A stretch of 34,065 nt of DNA from Heterostelium multicystogenum (lineage: Eukaryota; Evosea; Eumycetozoa; Acytosteliales; Acytosteliaceae), in NCBI GenBank assembly GCA_003667245.1, contig RCNN01000256.1, forward strand, positions 1 through 34,065. Reading direction: 5' to 3'. A model generated the notes under the pieces. That model did no database searches, had not been told where the DNA came from, and saw only the letters and a program-made list of their open reading frames with translations. The translations under genes and the position numbers were made by a program. This document shows, one piece after another, positions 1 through 11,847 of this stretch (positions are counted from its first letter, which is position 1; each line of letters starts with the position of its first letter).

Positions 1-3000
1 TAATGCAAGAGGATGGATACGTCCACCAATCTCCTTTTTTCAAAGCAGCCTGTTCTGATGCAGGAAGATTGGAGGTGGAATCCATTCTTCGATAAACTTA
101 CGATGAAGTAATGCATTTGCTTTCATTTGGTCAACAGAAATGCCTTCTACTTCTTAGGTAGTTCCTGAGCATAAATGCTTCGTCACCAAGTTAGAGTGAG
201 AGTTTCAGCTGAAAAACCCAAGTAGATCTTCAGAGTCTACACCAGGGACTGCTGTTATGGTGATATCTCCAAACAGTAGTATGTCTTGGGAACATGATCT
301 TCAATCTCTCGATTACATCAACATGATCTGTGTTTGATTTGTCAAAGTCTGGGACTCCAAGGAAGTGGTTGGATAAGTATTGTCTTCACAGTAATATCTT
401 TGGGGTCAGTTTGAATCAGGGTGGAAACCATCCCAACTTAAACCTAGCGATCAATTGTCCTTCTTCATCGAGTGACATTGCGACTTCCTTGTAGTGTCCA
501 GAGAGGAATTAGGAAAGCCCTCATTACCTGCAAATCTTAACATCAGGAGGTGGGCTTTTGGTCATCATCTCCCTTGTACACACCGAACATGTGAATCTCA
601 AAGATTCTTTCTTTTGGAAGTGAGGCATTAGGATTCAGTTTTGAAGCCAATCTTTCCAGATTGTGGAATCCACGAGTCATAGGGAATACTACAGATCTAT
701 TGACTTGTTCTCCACCTAGAGTAATCTTCTTTTCTGCCCAAGAGCTCCATAATGCAGCATGAAGATCACGTCCCCATGACACTAATGGTGAAGGTACACC
801 AACACCACCAAGAAATTTGAGCCAACTTTGAAAGATGGAGCATGATGATACCACCTGTTAATTCAATATACTGCTGGAAGTACTGTCTAACCTGAGCAGA
901 ATCTGAATCTGATTGGAATCTAGATTTTAGCTTCGATTCGCTCAGGAATTCTTTAGCAGCCCAACGTTCCCATTCTCCTGAGCTAGTGAATGTATACTGT
1001 GCTGCAACAACCGTCGACCATCAAGCGTATTATTGACTGATGTAGATGAGCTGGGAGACCAACATGTGACAACTTTCTTGAGTCTTGGTGGGGTAAACTA
1101 CAAACAATTTGAAAAGCAAATCCTTTGGGATGCAGTATCCAGCCGTTGGCCCACTCATATATCCTCTGACTCTTTGTGAGCAGCTACTGCCAAACCTCCA
1201 CGCTGATTTGAATTGGTAGGCCAAGTCTTCAATGTCTCCTACTCCTAGACGCTCAACAAATAATGCTTGTACATTACGAATTGATCTCACTAGGGCAGTC
1301 CATTGATTTTCGCTAACCTTCAAGTTCTCCGCTGCAGTTGTTGTACGAATTATTGGATTGTGATTCATTAACTGGTAAAATGCACGAGCATGCTTGCGCA
1401 AAGTGGATCGGTAACACCAACAAATTGGGGCCAAATCTCTACTGATTTTCTCTCATCTTTACCTAGATTTACACGACTGGGGCCATATACAAAATGGTAT
1501 CTTTTACGTGCTCCTGTTGGACGAATATCACCGGTATTTGAACCGGGGGAGGGGAACATTACACCGCAAGAATATGCGAATCTTGGGTTGGACATTTGGT
1601 CATGGTGATTGATGTGCAGAAATAACTTCACGACGAGCAGTAGTTATTGCTAAACCACTGCGATTTCTGTAGAGTTTATCGACTCTCTGTTTCAATGCTA
1701 GCTCGGGTCTGTCACTGTGCAACTTGTTTAGAGTTAACTGTCTACGATTCACAACGTATATAGTTTTCATACTCCTGCTTGTAGACCTGGTTGGCATTGA
1801 CAGCCGACTCAATCTCAGATAGTTGATTGGATGACAGTCTCTGGAATTCACGATCATTTCTATTTTGTTGGAATACTGACAGCAATGCTTGATGATGTAA
1901 TTGGTTGTGATCTGAAGTTGATTGAGAGTAATTGATGACACACAATGGATCACTTTTTACTGCACTGGATAATGACCAATTGGGACATCCGATTTATCAA
2001 GACGATCAACTTCGTACAATACAGCCAATAGAGATACTTGGCGTTGAATGACCATATGGTCTCCCAAAACTCTAAGTACAGCTCTATCAGCATCCAAATT
2101 CATTTGATTCTGATATTGCTCCAAGATAGGTTGATAGTTAAACTCTGAAATTACTTTTCTACCAATAATTACAAAATCATTTTGGTAGTCTTTGATTCTC
2201 TTTGATACTTCGTCACCTAAAATTATAATATTCAATTATATTCTTCAGAGTCTATTATAGGATTAATATCGAAACGTAAATCTAATATGTTATTAAAATA
2301 TTTACCATTTCTTCTTCCAATACAGCTTGAATGAATCCTTCAACTAATCCAGGTGCTTCTGTTGTAAGTAAATGGAATGCTGGCATCTTTCTCTGTCTCT
2401 TTAATGACATGAATCTGATTCTGCTGGCATCTTTTGTTGGTACTTGAAGTTTAGTAGATTGTTCTAAGATCTCTTTGTTGCTTGCTTTGGATGTGACCAA
2501 ATGCTTTAATGCTTCGACTCTTGTGATGAAATTAGATTTCTTCCAGCAAAGCTCAATGTAGTCCTCAACAGCTTCAGCTAAAGCGTCGTATTGTTTCTCA
2601 AGATGATAGGTCACCTGTATAATTTGTTCAGTGCGATCTTTTAGAAGTTGGCAAATAGCAGCGTGTCTTGTTGGTTGCTGTTGCTGTTGGACTAGTTCAT
2701 TCACATTGAGCAGGAGCTTTGGGTCAGATTCAACAATAATTTCTCTTGCCAATGAGCAATGTTCGGATAGAATAGTGAGCTGTATATTCTTTGTCCACTG
2801 CTCTGCCAAACCTCTGATAGTTTGCTCCAGACCTTCTTGATCGACCTCAAACAAAGTTGTGCTCTGTCCATCTACTTCTATCAATCTCTCATAAATAAAC
2901 AAAGGAATTGCTTCGATAATATCTGTAGCCTGCTCCACCCATTCGTTGGCTGGAGACATATATAGATTGGATCCACCAATTCTCACCAATTTCTGTAAAA

Positions 3001-4878
3001 CTTCCTCTTGCTCTCCCTTGGGCTCTAACTCATTCGTACGGAATCTCTCACTTCCACTCAAACTTGGACGTTGTAATAGTACTGAGAAACTAGAGGGAAC
3101 TGATGGCATTGACTGAGCCAATGACTCTAGCTCATACAAGCATTTCCAAACTTGACTATTTCCACGACCATAGATCGACTCGATCACACCATGAATCATA
3201 ATAAATATATTATTGACTGCAGACCCACTGTTTCCATCGACTCTATTCAATGATATTCTTCTATGAATTCCTTCAGATCTACGAGTGATTGCTGTCTTTT
3301 GCGCTTCTTCCACTAAGTTGATACTCTTGTTTGTGACTATAGTGAGAACCTCACGGAGATGTTGGAGAGCACCTTGGAACTGAGTAAGTGGAGACCAGTT
3401 GTCATTGACATTGGCAAACTAATGCACGTAATCTACCGACTACTGGCTGCAAATGTACAGTTGATTTGACAAGCTGCTCAACCAGATGTTGAACTTCAGC
3501 TACTGCCCATGCTGGTATTTTTATAACTGCCAACTGAGCTCTTATAAAATGCTCACTTGTGGTGACAACCAACTGATTGATAACAATACGAATAGACTCA
3601 TCGATTCGAATGTAATTTGAACTTGCAAATAAAAGTTGCCTGGTTAGAAAAGGCACGAGATTCACGACCAACCACCAAAGTAGGCTGGAATGACTCAGTA
3701 TCGCTGAGCCAATGTTCACGAATCTGGTTGGATACACGGACTACATTGTCTCTCTCCACTTGTGCATCAAACTTACGAATCACTTGGAACGTCGCTTCAC
3801 GACGCTGTTTTGTATCGTCTATACTCAATGCTTGTCTCAAATCATCACGATTATAAGGAAGATCAAAGAGGACTTGGCCCAAATACCAAGATATCAGGGT
3901 GTCCCTGCGATTGAGCAACTGGATTAGTTTGTTCCTATTATCGTGACCTATGTTACTAACTGCAGGCTCACTGCCTTCCTCCTCATAGAGTAATGACTCT
4001 AACTCTGAGCTAGACACAGCTGCATTGAGTTTTGGTGCCAACCAACTCTTCAGAATACTCCTTATTCAACAAAATATAATCTTTCAAAAGGGTTGTAAAT
4101 AGTTGATTGCTGTCGAGTTGTTGACTGTCCACAATATACTTGATGACCGGACTGACAAAATCGACAGATGAATCGTGTAGAATTTGTACATATGATAACA
4201 GTGAATGTAATGCCTCGCGATTGGCAATATTGCTATTGCTGTCACTTGAAAGACTATAGTTGGCATATTGAACTGCAATGAGATATCTTAGCAGAATCGA
4301 CAACAGTAAGTTATCAATATTAGCAATGTCGCTATCTAAAATAGCAATGCCCTTATAATAAGATGCCAGTAACAGTGTTGTTTAAAAATTTGTATGTTCA
4401 AAGTGAACTGTTGTTGTAGTTGTTGTAATTGTAGTTGCTCACGTTTGATGACGGTCGATAGATTCTGGCAAAGTTGTCCAATGGCCGACTGAAGTTTATT
4501 TACAATACCGCTCGACAGCTCCCCCAATGCGCCTTCAGTGCCACTTTCAACCTGGAATGTTTGATTTACATTATCAAAAGTAACAATCAATGAAAATAGA
4601 TATTGACCTACAGATCTCTGAGCAACCTGTACACGCGAGACTGGCATAACCTTGGAAATCTTTGAAACCAAACCATAGAGCAATATACATTCTTCATTTA
4701 TCTAAAATTCGAAAGAAAATTTGATAATTAATATTCCAAAACAAAAACCATGTTATAATCCATGAACTTCATATGAACTTACACTGTCATTTTCAAAAAT
4801 TGAAACTATAACATTATTATTAGATCTCATATTGTTTTTATTACTATTACTATTACTATTAGAATTTGTATTTATCAT
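1..4878 (-). CDS. very large unrecognised protein, frame-broken, probably incomplete at its C-terminus
   Basis: I do not recognise this protein. An ATG at 4878 opens a 32-codon Asn/Ser-rich exon ending at 4783. A canonical 81 bp intron (GTAAGT...TTTTAG, 4782-4702) follows and exon 2 begins at 4701. From there coding-quality sequence continues leftward to the window edge, but the open frame switches repeatedly, near 4330, 4020, 3600, 3400, 1970, 1740, 1610, 1400, 1020, 860 and 540. A second intron probably lies near 2312-2230, since a donor follows 'VLEEEM' and the text resumes at 'GDEVSKRIKDYQ'. The N-terminal two thirds are helical with Gln-rich runs, as in a scaffold protein. The last 1.9 kb (for example 'RDLHAALWSSWAEKKITLGG' near 780-720 and 'GYMSGPTAGYCIPKDLL' near 1170-1120) looks more like a globular enzyme domain. 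More than 1500 residues are implied. Two adjacent genes instead of one cannot be excluded. Confidence 0.55.
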
Positions 4879-5909
4879 TTTTTAGATGTTATAAATAGAT
4901 ATAAAATATAAAGTACAGATATAAATAGAGATTATAGATGAAATATAATATAATAGAATCAATCTATTATCATTTATCTATTATCAATTATCTATCTATT
5001 TTATGTGTATGTAAATGTAAATGTATATGTATATGTATGTATCAGATATTATTAGTATCTACTATTATTTATTTGATTGAATATGTATTTGTAAATGAAA
5101 TTAAATTAAACTTTTGAATGACTGTTATGCCATTGGTTGTGTTGGGTTATGAGAGAGTGTGTTGTGTTTACTTTCTACTATTAAATTAACTCAAATTTAA
5201 CACTACCTTTGGGGTTGGTGTTGATAATCATTTAAATTTAATTTCAATATCCAATGCATGAATTTTATTTATTTAATATTTTAATTTATTTAGACATTCA
5301 TGGGTTTGATCTTTTGAGAACAATATATATATATCCAGATTCATGAATAATTGTAATATACTAGATACTACTATCTCTCTATATCTATATTACTATCTCT
5401 AATATCTTTTAACTATTTCTAAGATGTTTATTATATAACTCTATAGTATACAGTTGATCTCTATTTATAATTGTTTTAGATATATCATTTAATCCCCCAA
5501 ATTTATTTATTACTTCGTTATATATTGTATTACTATGACTACTATTATCGTTCGTTGTCGTCATGTTAATGATGCAATCAAAGATCTGTGATGAGAACCA
5601 TCAAAACTGATAGGAAAAAATACCAACCTTTGCCCTAAATTGATTTTTTTGAATCCTTGCAAGTTTGAGGCTTTATGATGGATCAATCAATGAGATTAAC
5701 TCTTTAAAAACAATCAAAACATAACTAATACTAAATATAATATTAGTGATCATTGTATAAAACTATCAATTGTTAAAAGATTATCAATCTTGTAAATTCG
5801 AATAGGATTTAATCAATGGTCAATTTAGTCATTCACTGTGAACATCGTGCGATTTTGACCACCACAAAGTTGATTTTTGTAAAAATATCTTTTTGAAGAA
5901 TATTCCAGT
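4879..5909. other. non-coding intergenic region
   Basis: This is A+T-rich DNA upstream of the large minus-strand gene. It holds TA/TATC-rich runs (about 4900-5060), the stretch 'atatatatat' near 5325 and no open frame of coding quality. It probably contains the leader and promoter of that gene. I see no structured RNA. Confidence 0.6.
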
Positions 5910-6023
5910 TCAATTGGGAACATCAAATACTTCGTGACAATCACAAACCGGAGTCTCAAAAGTAATTTGAACACACTTACAATATCCAGTGTCATCTAAG
6001 ACCAAACTAAATTGACACTCCAT
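5910..6023 (-). other. 37-codon cysteine-rich open frame, doubtful
   Basis: A minus-strand ATG at 6023 opens 37 codons with five cysteines, including 'TGYCKC' and 'TPVCDC', spaced roughly as in an EGF-like fold. It abuts the plus-strand ComC/Tgr-like relic in the opposite direction. It may be an inverted scrap of the same kind of gene, or chance. Confidence 0.2.
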
Positions 6024-6335
6024 GTAATTCAATTGATTCACTTTATCCCGTTGAAGTCACAAGTGATTCGGATATCACCATTTACAATGTTAGAGATGGA
6101 AATGTAAACTATCTTTTTGGAAGATTGATCAATTTGGTAGTTTTAGATACCATTGAATAAAGAGAGTAGAGAAGTAATAATCACATCGAATATTCCATAC
6201 TTTGAGAAACAAGTCGAGGTTGATCCAGAATTCGATTTACTTCTGGATCTCCATGGTTCAAGAAATGTATGCCTATTGGCAACAAATGGAAGATTATTGT
6301 TGACCAGCTATGTAGTTCGATTGTTACAAACTTAA
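6024..6335 (+). pseudogene. decayed fragment resembling the pre-membrane region of ComC/Tgr-type surface proteins
   Basis: One plus-strand frame reads 'SDSDITIYNVRDGNVNYLFG' followed by 'RLINLVVLDT' (about 6060-6150). After one frame change near 6152 it continues through 'IITSNIPYFEKQVEVDPEF' to a stop at 6335. In ComC/Tgr-like extracellular proteins of dictyostelids, as I recall them, a '(Y/F)GRF(I/L)D' segment is followed by 'IPYF' and 'DPDF', just before the membrane segment. The same order is seen here. No signal peptide, upstream repeats or membrane span can be found in frame, so it looks like a relic. The family link is from memory of motif order, not from an alignment. Confidence 0.35.
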
Positions 6336-6464
6336 TGTAAAAAATTTTTTTAAAACTCAAAAGAACCCAATCATTTTTTTTCCTAAATTACATCGGACCT
6401 TTTGCTCAATCAAGTCTTAATATCAAGGGAAACTAATAATATATTTGGATTGCTTGTCAAAAGA

Positions 6465-7272
6465 ATGGGATTCCAATCGAATAATAATCATTTACCTCCA
6501 CAGGTTGATGTTCCTCCACCAGAACATGTACCACAACCTAAAGTGCCATATAATCAACCATATCCACCATTCCCAGACCATCAACTACAACAGCCACAGC
6601 AATATACTTCGTACCAACCTCCTCTTCAACAACAACAGCAACAACCACTACCACCACCAATTCAGTACCCATATTCACATCAACAATCACAATCGCAACA
6701 TCCTCAATATCCTTATTCACATCCACAACAACAATATTCAAATCAACATCTTGGTCATCCACAACATTCACAGTCAAATACAAATTATCCACAACAATAT
6801 CCACATTATCAACAGCAGCCACAACAATCATATCCTCCACAACAACCTATTGGCTATTCCAATCAACCAATATATTCACAGCAACCACCACAATCATATC
6901 CTCTACAACATCAATCTTATTCTACACAACAACAATATCAGCAACAATACCAATATCAACAGCAGCAACAGCAACATGCACAGCAATCACAAACTCCACC
7001 ACCAAAGCAAATGGCTACAAGAGAATGTTTTCAATGCAATGGTGATGGTCAAACAGCTTGTATCCACTGTAGGAGTAGTGGAAGAACTATTGCAAAGCAT
7101 GTACGTACTCGAGATTTCAACTAGTATAATATAGCACTCCAAACTAACTAATATTTCCTAATAACAGATATGTGGTATATGTAATGGTAAAGGCTATCAG
7201 CGTTGCTTCTCTTGTAAAGGTACAGGAGTTGTAGTCTATGATCCCAATGATAAGAGCTGTATCATTCAATGA
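6465..7272 (+). CDS. Gln/Pro-rich protein with C-terminal DnaJ-type cysteine-rich zinc domain
   Basis: Two exons, 6465-7100 and 7168-7272, flank a 67 bp intron (GTACGT...ACAG) in phase 0 and give about 246 residues. The ATG at 6465 is the first real ATG of the frame. Residues about 12-185 are low-complexity Gln/Pro/Tyr/His sequence, likely disordered and prone to condense. The C-terminus carries four Cys pairs: CFQCNGDG, CIHCRSSG, CGICNGKG and CFSCKGTG. Three match CxxCxGxG exactly, the pattern that binds two zinc ions in DnaJ and in plant BSD2-like proteins. No J domain is present, so this is not an ordinary Hsp40. The second Cys pair departs from the usual Gly pattern. A role in protein folding or as a scaffold is inference. 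Its frame is intact, unlike most neighbours. Confidence 0.75.
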
Positions 7273-7396
7273 GTTTATAATACTTTACTTTATCATTCAT
7301 CTTTATGTAATATTATATCTATCACAAACAATACATTCCTAGTCATTCATGCAAATAAGATGATTGGCTATTAGGTTACTGGTTACTAGTTACTAG

Positions 7397-7785
7397 CTAA
7401 TTACTGGCAATAGACACTTTTACAATGATATCGGAATACCACTCAATTCACTCTACTCTGCTCCAAGCAAAGATCGTTTCATTGGTAGTGTGTTTGAAAC
7501 TAATTAAGACCCTTACATTAGTTCGAGACACAATTACTTACTCATTCATTATTAATTAATTTATTAAGATTGCATTAATTAATGCTTCATAAGGAAATTT
7601 AAAGTTGACAACATCCAACCACACACCAAACATGCTGATAGCATCATCAAAACACACACTAAAATAAATTCACGAACATATTATAATGTGCAGCAAACAC
7701 TAAACAGCCAATATACAACAATATTGAATGATGCATACGATGTTGTCCGCTACAACACGACAGGTGACACCATAACCACTAGATA
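7397..7785 (+). pseudogene. coding-like debris of unknown origin
   Basis: From 7397 a frame without ATG reads 'FYNDIGIPLNSLYSAP' then 'SKDRFIGSVFETN' to a stop, and continues in frame past that stop with 'DPYISSRHN'. A second open stretch, about 7583-7785, reads through 'YYNVQQTLNSQYTTILNDAY' and 'DVVRYNTTGDTITTR'. Both look like protein-coding text, yet they lack a start, are separated by stops and match no family I can name. They could be exons of a short gene whose first exon I cannot see, or a decayed copy. Confidence 0.25.
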
Positions 7786-8227
7786 GGCGTTTCCACCTCT
7801 TAGAGTCAATTCCTCATCGCATCACCATCGTCCTAATAAAAAGTTAATTAAAACACCAAGCACACAAATAATATTATACCAAAAAGATAGATATTTATTG
7901 TAGATTTCCAAAGGGTCATTGATAAAATGTATTGTTATCGATAACATACTCATATTAGTCAACTATATTTTGGTGTTTCACCATAATTTCTCTCTAGCTC
8001 CAACTTTGGCAACCAGTAAATATATATAAGCTAGAAACAATCCTAATTCACCATCATTATCAATATATCGTCATTTCAAATTGTATACATTTTACAAACC
8101 ATCTTAAATAATAATATAAACTTTACAGCTTGACTAGTTGACCGCTCTACACTTCTTTAGCTTTGTTAGACTTTGCTTCAATATAAATTGATACATTTTA
8201 GAATTGTTAAATTATATAGTCCTGTCT

Positions 8228-8473
8228 ATGAAAATCTTAGATATGTTTAAAATCGATTTATTAAACTATTTCTTCTTGTTTGCTTTGGCCGTCTCTGTAT
8301 TCTTTAGTATTGGTCTTCGATCTTCTTCAAAGAGTAAGTTTATAAACCCTAATCGATCCTCTAGTTGATGTTGTTGAGATTATCAAACAATTATAATATA
8401 TTTATTATTATTTAATAATATTAATATTTATCATTTCTCTGGTTTAGATTTTAAAGGAGAGAAAAAGAATTAA
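8228..8473 (+). CDS. 43-residue single-pass membrane microprotein, two exons
   Basis: An ATG at 8228 opens a frame of 106 bases that ends at a GTAAGT donor (intron 8334-8447, acceptor GGTTTAG). Exon 2 (8448-8473) restores the frame and adds ten codons before TAA. The 43-residue product has an N-terminal charged stretch (MKILDMFKID), a hydrophobic span at residues 11-30 (LLNYFFLFALAVSVFFSIGL) and a basic tail ending KGEKKN. A second in-frame ATG at 8243 could also serve. The phase-matched intron argues strongly for a real gene. The design resembles tiny subunits of membrane complexes in the ER or mitochondrion, but I cannot assign it to one. Confidence 0.6.
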
Positions 8474-8871
8474 AAGAATTAATTATATATATTTATATAT
8501 ATAGACCAATTGTAGTATAAATATTATTGAATAATCTTATTCTTCGGACCATACCATCTAAGGTATACTTTATATGCATATCATTATACAAATGTATAAT
8601 GTATAGATCTCTAGTTTGCTTTAAATTTGTTGTTGCTTCAAACATGGAATTCTATAAACATTTTAAATTTAACCAAGTTTAACGAAAATCAATGGATAAC
8701 TTGTAATTTCAATAAATAAATAAATAATAGCCTAATAGTATTGTATGTGTAGTGCAATATTGTTGATTACATGCATATTGCTCGATGATATCTATTTCAG
8801 TAGTAAATATGAAGTTTCTGTTGAGTCAAGGAGTGCTTGCCAGTGCCTAGAATTCGTTCTTCGGATAAGCT

Positions 8872-9543
8872 CTAGTATTTTACCATAGAGTTTCGCTGTT
8901 GATGTTGCAGTAATCCAAGATTCTGGCAAAGCATGTCAATCTTTTGTTTAGCAAGTGTAGCCTGTTGATTGTCTTCCACCATGAGTTCGATTTCACATAT
9001 TCTGTAGTCCTCCAGGTGATCCGTGTTAATGGCCATGTCAAAATCTACTCTGTAGTGTTGATCTCTGAATTCAATCGAAATAGATTCTCTTAATGTTCCA
9101 ACCGACCCAAATGCAGCAATATTGAATATGCTCAAAAGCGACTCAATCGATCGTCCACCTTCAAATTCTACCATTTCTTTCATTCTCTCCTTATTTTCTC
9201 CTTGCTCATTACTCCTCAGCTTTTCATCTTCCTTTAAGATGTCCAACAACTCATTATAAATATCTTTCAGTTCGAATACTTCTTTATAAGCTCGGACCTG
9301 AGATCTCTCCAACTCCTTTGTCTCTGAGGAATTCGTAGATACACTTAATGATCTTGGTAATTTCAATTCCCATTTGCCATTTCTTTGGCGCAGCCAAATG
9401 TTCTTTGTTGTCAATCGATAACTATCATCGTCATAATAGACATCAGTGAATGTCTTCTGACCAATATCGCCAATCTTGTATTTCAACAGATTACTCCTAA
9501 TATTCTCTGTAAATGGTATCTTTACTTCCACCTCAATTGCCAT
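8872..9543 (-). CDS. CYTH-domain phosphatase, probably thiamine triphosphatase
   Basis: A single uninterrupted exon encodes 223 residues, close to the roughly 230 of animal thiamine triphosphatase. The N-terminus reads MAIEVEVKIPF and contains the ExExK signature of the CYTH superfamily. That signature coordinates the metal and the triphosphate inside a beta-barrel tunnel. Further family marks follow: 'TFTDVYYDDDSYRLT' with 'IWLRQRNGKWELKLP' (residues about 32-63), basic residues that hold the triphosphate, then 'HYRVDFDMA' and the acidic 'ICEIELMVE' near residues 170-190. The likely reaction is hydrolysis of thiamine triphosphate to the diphosphate in the cytosol. Some CYTH enzymes use inorganic triphosphate instead, so the substrate is inferred from overall resemblance to the animal type. 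It is transcribed away from the B-box gene, with about 260 bp between the starts. Confidence 0.85.
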   Translation of the reverse strand: MAIEVEVKIPFTENIRSNLLKYKIGDIGQKTFTDVYYDDDSYRLTTKNIWLRQRNGKWELKLPRSLSVSTNSSETKELERSQVRAYKEVFELKDIYNELLDILKEDEKLRSNEQGENKERMKEMVEFEGGRSIESLLSIFNIAAFGSVGTLRESISIEFRDQHYRVDFDMAINTDHLEDYRICEIELMVEDNQQATLAKQKIDMLCQNLGLLQHQQRNSMVKY

Positions 9544-9803
9544 CTAACAATGAATGAGTCAATTAATAATGAATGATGGAGACTATTATGATAAATGTAG
9601 TAAACAAGTAAGTAAGAAGGTAAGTAATTAAGTAAGTAAGTAAGAATGTACACTGCCATTATCAACCCCAAGTGCAAATATTCCAAATTAATTTTGATCA
9701 AAGGTGTTGTTTAAACCAAAAGATTTTTGACGTTTTTTAAAATCGAGTTCCACTTTAATTGTATTCTTATTATAATGAATCAGACAAATGAACCAATATA
9801 ATT
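9544..9803. promoter_or_regulatory. divergent promoter region with (TAAG)n tract
   Basis: This 260 bp gap separates the starts of the CYTH phosphatase (-) and the B-box protein (+). It must carry both promoters. It includes an imperfect tract of 'aagtaagtaag' repeats at about 9600-9650. No TATA box stands out. Confidence 0.5.
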
Positions 9804-11847
9804 ATGATAATACTAGAAAATGCCTCCTCTTGCGGTCACAATGAACTACTTTACTTGTGTGCCGATTGCAATATAAGAATATGTATTGAATGCAGTTTTT
9901 TTGATCATGTTGGACACAATCTCATTGATATATATGCATGTGAGGAAATATTCAGTGAAGATATTCTAAAAGAAAAGACATCCAATACCACTACAATTAG
10001 TACCATCAGCAATAACATAGAGACAAGTGATGAAATCAATCAGCCCAACAGCACTAGTGTTCGAAACAGCTCTGGCTTACTAGATTTTAACAAAGATACT
10101 AGATCTACGCTTGTATCTCTGTTCACTGAAATGAAGATCAAAGTTCAAGAGAGAAAACAGCTACAGAAAGAAAAAGAGTCTGTAGCAAAGCTTTTTGCTG
10201 ATCTGCACAATATGCTTATCATTGAAGAGCAGAAACTGCATAAACCAATCAATCAAAAGATGGATGACATAGAGAAATATATAGAATACAAAAAACGGTC
10301 AAATTAAATCAATAGTGAACTTGGTTGACATCATCAGTCATCGAAAAGGTAAATCTTCCACTGAAGCCTCAGAAGAAGGGCACGATGGAATTGCATTGAG
10401 ATTTCCTCCAGACGACGACGACGACGATACTTTAAGCGACGAAAATTCCAGCGAAGCGGAATCGGACAACGAAGTCGACAATAGCTTGCTATCCAATAAC
10501 TATAAATACGAGAGCATTGTAGACTACATAGATAATTCAGAGTCATTTCAGCAGTACTTCAAGCAGTGTAGACAGACAATATTCGCTAAAGATACTCTAA
10601 ACAATAACTTTAGCACCAACATGGAGCCTGAGTTGATTTTGGATAAAATTCAGAGACACTACAACAAGTTCAACAGCAACAGCGGTGATAATGCTCTGAA
10701 ATTAGATGCACATACTTTCGCATCTAGTAGTGCTGCTTCTGAATTACCAACCTCAAATTTGCCCACAAACTCTCAGCATGGCAAACTGGAGCAACTAAAA
10801 ACTAAAATCCAAGATGGAATAGAATTAGCTAACCACTATGTTGAAGACAAATTCATTACAAAATCATATATATATGTTGTCAATCAAAGTAGAAAGCAGA
10901 GTTTGCTATTCGACCTCAACCATGGCCTGACACCACCGAAACAGATCAATATCTCAACTCCTGATGACGTTGTGGCGGTTGGGTCCCTAAGCAAATCAAT
11001 CTATGTCGTCAGCGGAGCTAAAAAGATGACCAAGCTCTCCAAATATACATTGGCCAATGGAAACATCGAACAGATATCACAATCAAGTCTCTCCTCCAAC
11101 AATCCAAAATTACCAAACTATAAAGTAACCTCGGTATGCTCCAACCACGAGAACTGCCTCTATCTACTATGTTGTGAAACCAACAAACCCTCGTACAGTG
11201 TTCTCCAACTCAACGTGAATAGATCACACGTCGAGGAGATTATCAGTCCTAGCCTTCTGGCAAAGTACAATGTGAAGTATTCATGGCCACTCCTAAACAT
11301 TCAATACTACAAGGAGCCAGATCACTCAGAATCTCTTTTACTCATTTTCCAAGACACCAGAGAGCTAAAACTCGAGCTCTTCATCTACCAATTTCAAAAC
11401 AAAGAACTAAAGCCGGTTGGTGTATTCAAATACAAGGAGTACATCGATGGTACTGGTACAGCCAGTCACGATATCGCCTGTTGCTCTGGACATGAAGTTT
11501 CCAATGGACGTGCCACTGACACTTTGAATCTCTACCTTACTATTTCCAACAAATTCTATTGTGTAAATATCAATTCAATGCATTGCCTTTCTTTGCCTTC
11601 ACCTCAACTGCAAAGTCGTGCTGAAATGAAATCACGGAACCAACCAATTGGACTGATATATGCTAATGGCAGTATAAATCTACTTGACGACCAATCAGAG
11701 ACTATGTTTACATATAGTCTCAAACACAATACTTGGACACCCACAAAATATCCTATTTCAAATTCACAACCAACTACAAAATTAGAACTATCCTCTAATT
11801 ACATGTCAACTCCAATCATATATAGAGAGGAGAACATTAATAAGTGA
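9804..11847 (+). CDS. B-box zinc finger, coiled coil and beta-propeller-like protein
   Basis: The product is about 680 residues. Residues about 10-45 form a B-box zinc finger: CGHNELLYLCADCNIRICIEC is spread over Cys and His ligands, followed by DHVGHNLIDI. A coiled coil lies near residues 110-165 with 'LHNMLIIEEQKLHKPI'. An acidic stretch (DDDDDD, then Glu/Ser-rich) follows. The C-terminal 350 residues have repeated strands such as 'SKSIYVVSGAKKMTKLSKY' and 'CLYLLCCETNKPSYSVLQL', as in kelch-like propellers of dictyostelid B-box proteins. The frame breaks once at about 10300. Removing one T there joins '...KKRSN' to 'KSIVNLVDIISHRKG', so I treat the two halves as one gene. The start is uncertain: an ATG at 9775 is in another frame and may be the true one. 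B-box proteins usually self-associate or take part in ubiquitin transfer, but no RING finger is seen. Confidence 0.75.

Noticed and set aside
6538..6840. 100-codon minus-strand frame rich in Val and Asp
   Set aside because: It is the antisense shadow of the Gln/Pro-rich repeats of the zinc-domain gene; its composition is just the complement of CAA/CCA codons.
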